A stretch of DNA of 64,000 nt. Source: Streptomyces sp. JJ38. GTDB lineage: Bacteria; Actinomycetota; Actinomycetes; Streptomycetales; Streptomycetaceae. Under the pieces are notes generated by a model. The model had not been told where the DNA came from, made no database searches, and was given only the letters and a program-made list of their open reading frames with translations. Positions 19,049 to 27,105 of the stretch are shown piece by piece. The position numbers were made by a program, and so were the translations under genes. Numbering within the stretch: the first letter of the stretch is position 1; every line of letters starts with the position of its first letter. The stretch is from assembly GCF_019303475.1 (NCBI RefSeq), contig NZ_JABLSI010000027.1, positions 1-64,000 of the forward strand, given 5' to 3'.

Positions 19049-19252
19049 GCCCCCATGATTCCGCACCGCGTCCCGCGCCGGGTGCCGGACTCCGGTACCC
19101 GGCGCCCCGTCCCCCGCCCCGCTCGGCGGGACGTCCGGCGCGAGGGCCGCGCACTCCGCCGCGTCGTGCCGGACGCGTGTCTTCCGGAGCCCGGTCGAAC
19201 GACGGCTACCATTCGTCTGTCCCCCGCCCAAGATGTAGAGATCGCGAGTTCC
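19049..19252. promoter_or_regulatory. yqgE/murA divergent promoter region
   Basis: 204 bases between divergent starts. A -10-like TACCAT lies at about 19207-19212 on the murA side, roughly 40 bases before the ATG, with no good -35. No operator is evident. Confidence 0.4.
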
Positions 19253-20578
19253 ATGACCGGCAGCGAAGACGTCCTGCTCGTCCACGGCGGCACCCCGCTC
19301 CAGGGCGAGATCCGGGTCCGAGGCGCGAAGAACCTCGTGCCCAAGGCCATGGTCGCGGCCCTGCTCGGCAGCGAGCCGAGCCGCCTGCGCAACGTTCCCG
19401 ACATCCGTGACGTGCGCGTGGTGCGGGGCCTGCTCGAACTGCACGGGGTGACCGTGCGCAGCGGCGCCGAATCCGACGAGCTCGTGCTCGACCCGTCCAA
19501 CGTGGAGAGTGCCGACGTCGCGGACATCGACGCGCACGCGGGCTCGTCCCGCATCCCGATCCTGTTCTGCGGCCCGCTGCTGCACCGGCTGGGCCACGCC
19601 TTCATCCCCGGGCTGGGCGGCTGCGACATCGGCGGCCGGCCGATCGACTTCCACTTCGACGTGCTCCGCCAGTTCGGAGCGGTGATCGAGAAACGGCCGG
19701 AGGGGCAGTACCTGGAGGCCCCGCAGCGGCTGCGCGGGACGAAGATCAAGCTCCCCTACCCCTCCGTCGGCACCACCGAGCAGGTGCTGCTCACGGCCGT
19801 GCTCGCCGAGGGCGTGACCGAGCTGTCGAACGCGGCCGTGGAGCCGGAGATCGAGGACCTGATCTGCGTGCTCCAGAAGATGGGCGCGATCATCTCGATG
19901 GACACCGACCGCACCATCCGCATCACCGGCGTGGACAAGCTCGGCGGCTACCGTCACCGCGCCCTGCCCGACCGTCTGGAGGCCGCGTCCTGGGCCTGCG
20001 CCGCCCTGGCGACCGAGGGCAGCGTGTTCGTCCGCGGCGCCAGCCAGCGCGAGATGATGACGTTCCTCAACACCTACCGCAAGGTCGGGGGTGTCTTCGA
20101 GGTCGAGGACGAGGGCATCCGCTTCTGGCACCCCGGCGGCCCGCTCAACGCGATCGCCCTGGAGACCGACGTCCACCCGGGCTTCCAGACGGACTGGCAG
20201 CAGCCCCTCGTCGTCGCCCTGACGCAGGCCTCCGGGCTGTCGATCGTCCACGAGACGGTGTACGAGTCGCGGCTGGGCTTCACCGAGGCGCTGAACCAGA
20301 TGGGCGCCCACATCCAGCTCTACCGCGAATGTCTGGGCGGCACGCCCTGCCGCTTCGGCCAGCGGAACTTCCTGCACTCGGCGGTCGTGTCGGGGCCGAC
20401 GAAGCTCCATGCCTCGGAGCTGGTCATCCCGGACCTGCGCGGCGGCTTCTCGTACCTCATCGCCGCCCTGGCGGCCCAGGGCACCTCGCGGGTGCACGGC
20501 ATCGAGCTGATCAACCGGGGCTACGAGAACTTCATGGAGAAGCTCCCCGGCCTCGGCGCCAAGGTCGAGACTCCCTGA
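19253..20578 (+). CDS. murA: UDP-N-acetylglucosamine 1-carboxyvinyltransferase
   Basis: A 441-residue EPSP-synthase-fold enzyme that transfers enolpyruvate from PEP to UDP-GlcNAc, the first committed step of peptidoglycan synthesis. The N-terminal GEIRVRGAKNLVPKAMVAALL matches the substrate-binding KN motif. The loop LGGCDIGGRPIDFH carries Cys124, the residue attacked by fosfomycin. Mycobacteria have Asp there, so this enzyme is predicted to be fosfomycin-sensitive. The start ATG 19253 gives the usual short N-terminus. Streptomycetes often carry a second murA elsewhere. Confidence 0.95.
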   Translation: MTGSEDVLLVHGGTPLQGEIRVRGAKNLVPKAMVAALLGSEPSRLRNVPDIRDVRVVRGLLELHGVTVRSGAESDELVLDPSNVESADVADIDAHAGSSRIPILFCGPLLHRLGHAFIPGLGGCDIGGRPIDFHFDVLRQFGAVIEKRPEGQYLEAPQRLRGTKIKLPYPSVGTTEQVLLTAVLAEGVTELSNAAVEPEIEDLICVLQKMGAIISMDTDRTIRITGVDKLGGYRHRALPDRLEAASWACAALATEGSVFVRGASQREMMTFLNTYRKVGGVFEVEDEGIRFWHPGGPLNAIALETDVHPGFQTDWQQPLVVALTQASGLSIVHETVYESRLGFTEALNQMGAHIQLYRECLGGTPCRFGQRNFLHSAVVSGPTKLHASELVIPDLRGGFSYLIAALAAQGTSRVHGIELINRGYENFMEKLPGLGAKVETP

Positions 20579-20598
20579 CGCCCTCGCCCCGAACCTCC

Positions 20599-20637
20599 GC
20601 GACAGCCCGCCCCGAGCACCCGGGGGCGGGCTGTCGC
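20599..20637 (+). terminator. murA terminator hairpin
   Basis: A perfect 15-base stem (20599-20613 with 20623-20637) and 9-base loop, 20 bases after the murA stop. No U-run follows. Confidence 0.85.
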
Positions 20638-20688
20638 CGTTTCCCGGCGGGCGGCGCGGGCGCCCCGACGGGGCCCGGGGGACGCGAA

Positions 20689-20727
20689 AGGGCGGCTGCC
20701 CCGGCCTCGTGGCCGGGACAGCCGCCC
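20689..20727 (-). terminator. hup terminator hairpin
   Basis: An 18-base stem with one mismatch and a TCGT loop (arms 20689-20706 and 20711-20727), 18 bases beyond the hup stop. With the murA hairpin it separates two convergent genes. Confidence 0.85.
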
Positions 20728-20744
20728 TCGCTGTCGCGTGGGGC

Positions 20745-21026
20745 TTACTTGCCCTTGGCGGCGTCCTTCAGCTTGGAGCCCGCCGAGACCTTGACGCTGT
20801 AGCCGGCCGGGATCTGGATCGGCTCGCCGGTCTGCGGGTTGCGGGCGCTGCGAGCGGCACGGTGGGTGCGCTCGAAGGTGAGGAAGCCCGGGATGGTGAC
20901 CTTCTCGTCGCCCTTGGCGACGACCTCGCCGACCGTCTCGGCGAGGGCGGCCAGAACGGCGTCGGCGTCCTTGCGGGTCACCTCGGCGCGATCGGCCAGA
21001 GCGGCCACCAGCTCAGTGCGGTTCAT
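20745..21026 (-). CDS. hup: HU-family DNA-binding protein
   Basis: A 93-residue histone-like protein that bends and compacts DNA as a dimer. It has the start MNRTELVAALADRAEVTRKDADAVL and signature GFLTFERTHRAARSARNPQTGE, with IQIPAGYSVKVSAGSKLKDA at the end. It lacks the Lys/Ala-rich tail of the second, HupS-type, Streptomyces HU, so it is the short HupA type. GGGAG precedes ATG 21026. It sits alone and is convergent with murA. Confidence 0.95.
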   Translation of the reverse strand: MNRTELVAALADRAEVTRKDADAVLAALAETVGEVVAKGDEKVTIPGFLTFERTHRAARSARNPQTGEPIQIPAGYSVKVSAGSKLKDAAKGK

Positions 21027-21372
21027 GTGTGTTACTCCCGTGTTCTTCTTGCCGTTGAGGCGTGAGACGAAGCCGATGCTGCCAGGGCCCTCGGACAGTG
21101 CCGCGACCCGGGTCTGCTCCCAGACCCTCGCGCCCGGCACGCATCCTGCCCCCACCAGTGGCGGGAAAGCCAATCCGGGGCCCGTCGCATCACACGAAAA
21201 GCTCCGCCGTCGCGTCAGGATGACGTTGCGCGGGCTTTGTCCGCCCGCAACCCTACGGGGGCCCGGCTGTGGCACGTCCGCGACGCGCCGTTCCCGGCCG
21301 CCACCCCCGCCCGGGCGCCCGGAGGCCCGGCCACCCGTTCGGTCGTCGGCCGTCCGGCTCAGGCCCGACGGC
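21027..21372. promoter_or_regulatory. 346-base gap: hup promoter region
   Basis: Downstream of the malic enzyme gene and upstream of hup, both on the minus strand. It must hold the hup promoter. I see no clear consensus promoter, operator or convincing reading frame. Confidence 0.35.
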
Positions 21373-22776
21373 TCAGGCTCCGGCGGCCCGGGCGGCCTCG
21401 CGGACGGCGCCGGCCACCGCGCCGGAGACCTTCTCGTTGAAGACGCTCGGGATGATGTAGTTCGGGTTCAGCTCCTCCTCGCCCACGACGTCCGCGAGGG
21501 CGCGGGCGGCGGCCAGCATCATGCCGTCCGTCACCGTGTGGGACTGCGCGTCGAGCAGGCCGCGGAAGACGCCGGGGAAGACGAGGACGTTGTTGATCTG
21601 GTTGGGGAAGTCGGAGCGGCCGGTGGCCACGACGGCGGCGGTCTGCCGGGCCACGGCGGGGTCGATCTCCGGGTCGGGGTTGGCGAGCGCGAAGACGATG
21701 GCGCCGTCCGCCATGGTGGCCACGTCCTCGGCCGTCAGGACGTTGGGCGCGGAGACGCCGATGAAGACGTCGGCACCGGCCACGGCGTCCTTGAGCGTGC
21801 CGGTGACGCCGTCGGGGTTGGTGTTGTCGGCGATCCAGCGCAGCGCGGTGCCGGCGGCGGGGAGGTCGTCGCGGTCGGCGTGGACGACGCCGTTGATGTC
21901 GCAGACGACGGAGTGCTTGACGCCCGCCGCGATGAGCAGCTTGAGGATGGCGGTGCCGGCGGCGCCCGCGCCGGACATGACCACCCGCACGTCGCCGATG
22001 GACTTGCCGACGACCCGCAGGGCGTTGTGGAGGGCCGCGAGGACGACGATGGCGGTGCCGTGCTGGTCGTCGTGGAAGACGGGGATGTCCAGGGCCTCCC
22101 GGAGCCGCGCCTCGATCTCGAAGCAGCGGGGCGCGGAGATGTCCTCCAGGTTGATGCCGGCGAAGCCGGGGGCGATGGCCTTGACGATCTCGACGATGGC
22201 GTCGGTGTCCTGGGTGTCCAGGCACAGCGGCCAGGCGTCGATGCCCGCGAACCGCTTGAACAGGGCCGCCTTGCCCTCCATGACCGGGAGTGCGGCCTGG
22301 GGGCCGATGTTGCCGAGGCCGAGGACGGCGGAGCCGTCGGTGACGACGGCGACGCTGTTGCGCTTGATGGTCAGGCGGCGGGCGTCCTCGGGGTTCTCGG
22401 CGATCTGCGTGCACACCCGGGCCACACCGGGGGTGTAGACCATGGAGAGGTCGTCACGGTTGCGAATGGGATGCTTGGACGACATCTCGATCTTGCCGCC
22501 GAGGTGCATGAGGAAGGTGCGGTCGGAGACCTTCCCCAGCGTCACGCCGTCGATCCGGCCGAGCTTCCGCACGATCTCGTTGGCGTGGTCGGTGGAGGTC
22601 GCGGCGACCGTGACGTCGATGCGCAGCCGTTCGTGCCCGGAGGCGGTGACGTCGAGGGCGGTGACGTGACCGCCGGACGACTCCACGACCGTGGTGATCT
22701 GGCTGACCGCCGAGCCGCCGACCGGAACCTCCAGCCGGACGGTCATCGAGTAGGAGACGCTGGGCGCCGTAGCCAT
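21373..22776 (-). CDS. NAD(P)-dependent malic enzyme with N-terminal ACT domain
   Basis: A 467-residue enzyme for oxidative decarboxylation of malate to pyruvate. Residues ~8-80 form an ACT-type regulatory domain (YSMTVRLEVPVGGSAVSQITTVVE), absent from simple malic enzymes and probably giving allosteric control. The catalytic part has VYTPGVARVC, VTDGSAVLGLGNIGP, FHDDQHGTA and the nucleotide motif GAGAAGTA. AGAGGAAG precedes ATG 22776. In Streptomyces, malic enzyme feeds carbon and NADPH into lipid and antibiotic synthesis. Confidence 0.93.
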   Translation of the reverse strand: MATAPSVSYSMTVRLEVPVGGSAVSQITTVVESSGGHVTALDVTASGHERLRIDVTVAATSTDHANEIVRKLGRIDGVTLGKVSDRTFLMHLGGKIEMSSKHPIRNRDDLSMVYTPGVARVCTQIAENPEDARRLTIKRNSVAVVTDGSAVLGLGNIGPQAALPVMEGKAALFKRFAGIDAWPLCLDTQDTDAIVEIVKAIAPGFAGINLEDISAPRCFEIEARLREALDIPVFHDDQHGTAIVVLAALHNALRVVGKSIGDVRVVMSGAGAAGTAILKLLIAAGVKHSVVCDINGVVHADRDDLPAAGTALRWIADNTNPDGVTGTLKDAVAGADVFIGVSAPNVLTAEDVATMADGAIVFALANPDPEIDPAVARQTAAVVATGRSDFPNQINNVLVFPGVFRGLLDAQSHTVTDGMMLAAARALADVVGEEELNPNYIIPSVFNEKVSGAVAGAVREAARAAGA

Positions 22777-22885
22777 GCCGACTTCCTCTGCTTTCACTCA
22801 AGCACTTCGCGGGTGCGCGTTTGCCTCGGAATCGTCCCACCTACCGTCGGGTACGCGGTAAACGGAGCACGATCCGGAAAAGTTA

Positions 22886-22918
22886 TTCCACCATACGAGA
22901 GTTGCTCTCGTGGTGGAA
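22886..22918. promoter_or_regulatory. Hairpin/operator-like palindrome upstream of malic enzyme
   Basis: The arms TTCCACCA+CGAGAG and CTCTCG+TGGTGGAA pair over 14 bases with a TA bulge and a TTG loop. Read on the minus strand it is followed by TAACTTTT, so it could be a terminator for a minus-strand transcript. The core CGAGAGttgCTCTCG could instead be an operator 110-140 bases before the malic enzyme start. Confidence 0.55.
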
Positions 22919-23066
22919 GCCCGGACCTCCCCCTGGTCCCCGGCCGGGCACTCCCGGGGACAAAGGCCCGGGCGTCGCCGGTTCCGGGCGTGCGCGCCAC
23001 CCCGCTCCGCCACCTCGGCCGAACGGGTGTCTCGAGCAAGGGAATCCCGTTTGTTAGCCTGGACGT

Positions 23067-23201
23067 GGCGTCGGCCCGATCCATGCCCCCGGGCCCAACC
23101 TTCGTCGCTTCGAGCGACCACTTGCCGCGAGGCGAGCTGGCGGGTCGGCGCCATTGAACGACCGTGGGAGGCGGGCCTCAGGGCCCGCCTCCCACGCTTT
23201 T
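23067..23201 (+). ncRNA. Candidate small RNA with intrinsic terminator
   Basis: TAGCCT (23055-23060) could serve as a -10. Downstream come GTCGC-ttcga-GCGAC (23104-23118), CTTGCC-GCGA-GGCGAG with a GNRA tetraloop (23121-23136), and a perfect 13-base stem (23164-23176 with 23183-23195) followed by TTTT. The U-run is on the plus strand, whereas both neighbouring genes are on the minus strand. A 24-codon frame (23083-23157) lies inside, but its ATG has no ribosome-binding site. I do not recognise a known RNA family. Confidence 0.45.
23164..23201 (+). terminator. Intrinsic terminator (perfect stem plus U-run)
   Basis: A 13-base perfect stem (extendable to 14) followed by GCTTTT on the plus strand. 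It lies 64 bases beyond the helD stop, so the stem may also serve helD on the other strand, where there is no U-run. Confidence 0.8.
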
Positions 23202-23264
23202 CCGCCCCGGCCCGCCCATGGCCCGGCACCCGGCGTTCCCGTCGCGGCCGGTCGAAGCACCCCC

Positions 23265-25574
23265 CTAGTCCCGCAGCAGGTCCGGCACGCCGTCCGCGTC
23301 CGGGAGGTCCCGCTCGCCGGCGAGGATCGTCAGCCGCTGCGTTGCCCGGGTCAGGGCGACGTAGAGCACCCGGAGCCCGGCGGAGGACTCGTCGGCGATG
23401 TCCGCCGGGGTCACGACGACCGTCGCGTCGTACTCCAGCCCCTTCGCCTCCAGGCTGCCCAGCGCAACCACGCGGTCGCCGAGCCCGGCGACCCAGTCGG
23501 CCGCCGCCTCCCGGGCCGCCATGGGGACGACGACGCCGACCGTGCCCTCGACCTCCGCCAGCAGCCGCCGCGCCTCCTCACGCACCCGGGCGCCCAGGTC
23601 GCCGTCGGCCACCGCGAACCGGGGCACGAGACCGGTCGAGCGGACCGCCTTCGGCGGCTGCACGCCGGGCATGGCCAGGGCCAGCACCCGCGCGGCCAGC
23701 TCCGCGACCTCGGCCGGATTGCGGTAGTTGACCGTCAGCTCGAAGCGGCGGCGGGGCCGGGTGCCCAGCGCCTCCCGGCGCGCCTCCGCGGCGTCCTCCG
23801 GGTCGGACCAGGAGGACTGCGCGGGGTCGCCCACCACCGTCCAGGTGGCCTGGCGGCCCCGACGGCCGACCATGCGCCACTGCATGGGCGTGAGGTCCTG
23901 CGCCTCGTCGACGATGACGTGCGCGTAGTCCCGGCGCTCCTCGGCGGGGCCGGCCGGCCGGGCCTCGCGCCGGGTCGGGTCGCGGTCGGCGGCCGTGGTC
24001 AGCTCCGCCAGCCCCGTGAACTGGTCCAGCGGGTCGATCTCCCGCTTCCGCGGCTTGGCGGGGGCGCCGAGCACGGAGTGCAGCTCGTCCAGCAGGGCGA
24101 CGTCGTGCACGGACAGCGGCCCCTGCCCGGCGGCGTCCAGCCGGGACAGCGAGCGGGCGAGCCGCCGGGCCTCGCGCGGCTGGAGCCAGCGGCGCGACCA
24201 GCGGCCGAGCCGCTTCTCGTCCCGCATGGCGGCGAGCACCAGCCGGGGTGTCAGCTCCGGCCACCACGCGGCCAGGAACTCCTGGAAGGCGTCCTCGTCC
24301 GCGACGTCCTCGTCGAAGCCCTGCCGTGCCTCGGCGGCCAGTTCCGGGTCCGTCCCCGGCGGATGGCGCAGCGGGCCGCCGGACTTCTCCCACAGCGCGT
24401 CGAGCAGCAGCTTGCGGGCGCGCGGGCGCAGCAGGTTCACCGGTGCGGTGCCGCTCAGGGCGGCCGAGCGCACCGCCCTCAGCTCCTCGACGTCCAGCTC
24501 GACCCTGGCGCCGAAGGCCACGACCCGCAGCCCGGCCGCGGCCTCCCGGGTCCCGGCCAGCTCCAGCGTCCCGCGCGCGGCCCGGCGCAGCACCTTCGCC
24601 ATCCGTCCCGAGCCCTTGATCCGGGCCACCGGCATCGGGTCGTGGGCGTCGGCCTCGGCGCCCTCCACCAGCGAGCCCAGCGCACGGATCACCACCTGCC
24701 CCTCCTCCCCCAGGGAGGGCAGGACGCCCTCGGTGTAGGAGACGAGCAGCGGGGTGGGGCTGACGATGAGGATGCCCCCGGCGTAGCGGCGGCGGTCGCG
24801 GTAGAGGAGGTAGGCGGCGCGGTGCAGGGCGACGGCGGTCTTGCCCGTACCCGGCCCGCCCTCGACCTCGGTGACGGAGGCGGCGGGCGCGCGGATGACC
24901 TCGTCCTGCTCGGCCTGGATGGAGGCGACGATGTCGCGCATGGCGTGCCCGCGGGCGCGGCCGAGCGCCGCCATCAGCGCGCCGTCGCCGACGACGGGCA
25001 GCTCCGCACCGTGCAGGCGGGCGGTGAGCCCGGGGCGCAGCAGGTCGTCCTCGACGCCCAGGACCTTCCGCCCACGGGAGCGGATGACCCGGCGCCGGAC
25101 GACGCGGCCGGGATCCACCGGGGTCGCCCGGTAGAAGGGAGCGGCGGCGGGGGCGCGCCAGTCGATGACGAGGGGGGAGTAGTCGGCGTCGAGCACGCCG
25201 AGCCGACCGATGTGCAGGGTCTCGGCGACGTCGGCGGTCCCGTCGGGGCGGATCGCGTCCTCGGCGGGCTCGACGGAGGTGTAGGCGCCGTCCGGGCCCC
25301 GCTCGCCGTCCTTGCCGTCGAGGAGGTCGATGCGGCCGAAGAGGAAGTCCTCGAACTCGCTGTTGAGCCGGTTGAGGTGGACCCCGGCCCGGAACACCTG
25401 GGCGTCGCGCTCGGCGAGGGCGCCCGGCGTGCCGACCTGCGCGCGCTTGCCCGCGTCGGCCATCAGGAACTCGGCCTCGTGGATCTTCTCCTCCAGGCGG
25501 CGGTAGACCGCGTCCAGGTGGTTCTGCTCGGCGTGGATCTCACGGTCCCGCACGCTCGTGTCCTGCGCCTCCAA
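23265..25574 (-). CDS. helD: HelD-type RNA polymerase-associated SF1 helicase
   Basis: About 770 residues, UvrD/Rep-like superfamily 1. The N-terminus (about 10-60) is a long coiled coil as in HelD, which inserts into RNA polymerase channels to recycle stalled enzyme. Motif I is EGGPGTGKTAVALHR, motif II IVDEAQDLTPMQW, and motif VI VALTRATQRLTIL. TTG 25574 was chosen because GAAGGGGG precedes it and it gives a typical N-terminus; GTG 25625 upstream has no ribosome-binding site. Actinobacterial HelD proteins can affect rifampicin tolerance. That role is family knowledge, not shown here. Confidence 0.88.
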   Translation of the reverse strand: MEAQDTSVRDREIHAEQNHLDAVYRRLEEKIHEAEFLMADAGKRAQVGTPGALAERDAQVFRAGVHLNRLNSEFEDFLFGRIDLLDGKDGERGPDGAYTSVEPAEDAIRPDGTADVAETLHIGRLGVLDADYSPLVIDWRAPAAAPFYRATPVDPGRVVRRRVIRSRGRKVLGVEDDLLRPGLTARLHGAELPVVGDGALMAALGRARGHAMRDIVASIQAEQDEVIRAPAASVTEVEGGPGTGKTAVALHRAAYLLYRDRRRYAGGILIVSPTPLLVSYTEGVLPSLGEEGQVVIRALGSLVEGAEADAHDPMPVARIKGSGRMAKVLRRAARGTLELAGTREAAAGLRVVAFGARVELDVEELRAVRSAALSGTAPVNLLRPRARKLLLDALWEKSGGPLRHPPGTDPELAAEARQGFDEDVADEDAFQEFLAAWWPELTPRLVLAAMRDEKRLGRWSRRWLQPREARRLARSLSRLDAAGQGPLSVHDVALLDELHSVLGAPAKPRKREIDPLDQFTGLAELTTAADRDPTRREARPAGPAEERRDYAHVIVDEAQDLTPMQWRMVGRRGRQATWTVVGDPAQSSWSDPEDAAEARREALGTRPRRRFELTVNYRNPAEVAELAARVLALAMPGVQPPKAVRSTGLVPRFAVADGDLGARVREEARRLLAEVEGTVGVVVPMAAREAAADWVAGLGDRVVALGSLEAKGLEYDATVVVTPADIADESSAGLRVLYVALTRATQRLTILAGERDLPDADGVPDLLRD

Positions 25575-25704
25575 CGCAAGGGCCCCCTTCTGCTGTGTCC
25601 AGGGCAGCCGTCCACCGTACGCCACGGTGGGAGACGGTGGTCAGCTGACCCGCACTCAGCCCGGCGGGCTCCCCCGGCCGGGCGGCCCGGTGCCGCCCGG
25701 CGGC

Positions 25705-26421
25705 TCAGCCCGGCACCGTCACCAGGTGCGTGCCGTCGAGGGTGCGGACCTCGAAGTGGTCGATGTCGGACCGGTCGTAGGCGGCCCCGCCCAGGTAATA
25801 GCGCTGCTCGCGCGGGGCGTAGCCGGTGGCGGGGACGGTCCAGGTGGTGACGGTCTGCTCCGTGCCGTCCTTGCCGACGGCCACCAGCCCGCAGGTGCGC
25901 GGCCCGCTGACTCCGGAGAGCCGGACGGCGACCTCCGTCCCCCAGGCGCGCGGGACGGTGGCCACGGTGGCGGCGACGCTGGTGGCCGGGTCCGTCGCGC
26001 TCCGCTTGTCGCCCTCGGCGTACACGGCCTCGGCGGCGGCGCCGGGCCGTGCCCGGTCCGCGTCCTGCCCCGTCGTCCAGGCGGCGCCCGCGAGGGGCCC
26101 GGCGACGACCAGGGCGAGGGCGGCGGCGACCAGCGCGAGCCGCCGGCGACCGCGGCGGCGCCGCTCGGCGGCCGCCTCGCCCAGCAGCCGGTCCAGCATG
26201 CCGGGCGCGGGCCGGGCGTTGAGCCCGTCGCCGTGGTCCCCGGTGGCGGGGGCGTCCTGCGCGAACTCCGCGAGCACGGACCGCAGCCCGAGCAGTTCCT
26301 CCAGCTCCCGGGCGCAGGACGGGCAGTCGGCGAGGTGTTCCTCGAAGCGCTCGGCGTCCGCCGGGTCGAGGGCGCCGAGGGCGTAGGCGCCGACGTCGGT
26401 GTGGTGCGCGTGCGACGTCAT
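25705..26421 (-). CDS. rsuA: Zinc-type anti-sigma factor (RsuA-like)
   Basis: A 238-residue membrane anti-sigma factor. The N-terminal ZAS domain has the zinc motif H-x3-C-x2-C (FEEHLADCPSC, about 27-37). One membrane helix follows (about 93-113), then an extracytoplasmic ~120-residue domain that may sense the signal. The ATG at 26421 overlaps the sigma gene stop (ATGA), ensuring matched synthesis. From memory this matches the SCO2953/SCO2954 (RsuA/SigU) pair of S. coelicolor. Confidence 0.88.
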   Translation of the reverse strand: MTSHAHHTDVGAYALGALDPADAERFEEHLADCPSCARELEELLGLRSVLAEFAQDAPATGDHGDGLNARPAPGMLDRLLGEAAAERRRRGRRRLALVAAALALVVAGPLAGAAWTTGQDADRARPGAAAEAVYAEGDKRSATDPATSVAATVATVPRAWGTEVAVRLSGVSGPRTCGLVAVGKDGTEQTVTTWTVPATGYAPREQRYYLGGAAYDRSDIDHFEVRTLDGTHLVTVPG

Positions 26422-26981
26422 GCCGTCATCCCCCTCTCCTCCAGCGAGAGTCTCAACGAGCGCAGCGCGTAGAAGACCCGTGACCGGACGGTACCGGGCG
26501 GGACGCCCAGCACCTCGGCCGCCTCGTTGACCGTCCGGCCCCTGAAGTACGTCTCGACGAGCGCCGAGCGGTGGTGCTCGGTCAGGTCCGCCATGGCCTC
26601 GGCGATCGTCATGAGGCGCAGGGCCCGGTCGATCTCGTCGGCGGCCGGGAGCGTCTCCAGCGGAGCGGCGTCCACCTCGTGCGGGCGGGCCTGCCGGCCG
26701 CGGTGGGCGTCGATGACGATGCGGCGGGCGACCGTCACCAGCCAGGGCCGCACCGAGCCGGCGGCGCGCCGGAGCTGGTCGGCGTTGCGCCAGGCCCGCA
26801 GCAGCGTCTCCTGGACGACGTCCTCGGCGCGGTGCCGGTCGCCACCGACCAGCCGTAGCACGAAGGCCAGCAGCGCGCCCGCGTGCTCGTCGTAGAGCGC
26901 TCGCATGAGGGCGTCGTCCTGTGACGTTCGGTCGGCCACGACGGCATCCTCACCCACGCTGTGTCCCCGGTCGATACGCAT
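26418..26981 (-). CDS. sigU: ECF RNA polymerase sigma factor (SigU-like)
   Basis: A 187-residue extracytoplasmic-function sigma factor. Region 2 (ALYDEHAGALLAFVLRLVGGDRHRAEDVVQETLLRAW, about 27-63) and region 4 (DLTEHHRSALVETYFRGRTVNEAAEVLGVPPGTVRSRV, about 130-168) are complete. The ATG at 26981 with GGGGAG upstream was preferred to longer starts that add an unstructured extension. It is coupled to its anti-sigma factor. In S. coelicolor, excess SigU activity delays differentiation. Confidence 0.9.
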   Translation of the reverse strand: MRIDRGHSVGEDAVVADRTSQDDALMRALYDEHAGALLAFVLRLVGGDRHRAEDVVQETLLRAWRNADQLRRAAGSVRPWLVTVARRIVIDAHRGRQARPHEVDAAPLETLPAADEIDRALRLMTIAEAMADLTEHHRSALVETYFRGRTVNEAAEVLGVPPGTVRSRVFYALRSLRLSLEERGMTA

Positions 26982-27105
26982 GCGCTCCCCGCGCGGCGGC
27001 CGACGTGCTGTCCCGCCCGTGACACGCCGCACGCACCCAGCGGTACGCACGCCGGAGCCCGTCCGTTCACCCCCTCGGGACCCACGTCCCACGGGGTGAG
27101 CGGCC

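Larger units (their letters stand above)
22777..23264. promoter_or_regulatory. 488-base gap: malic enzyme promoter plus structured elements
   Basis: Holds the malic enzyme 5' region, an imperfect hairpin/palindrome (22886-22918), a -10-like TAGCCT on the plus strand (23055-23060), two small hairpins and a T-run hairpin (23164-23201). Together these suggest an unannotated plus-strand transcript. Confidence 0.55.

Noticed and set aside
23083..23157. 24-codon plus-strand peptide gene
   Set aside because: No ribosome-binding site at its ATG and it lies within a structured RNA candidate; kept only as a note.
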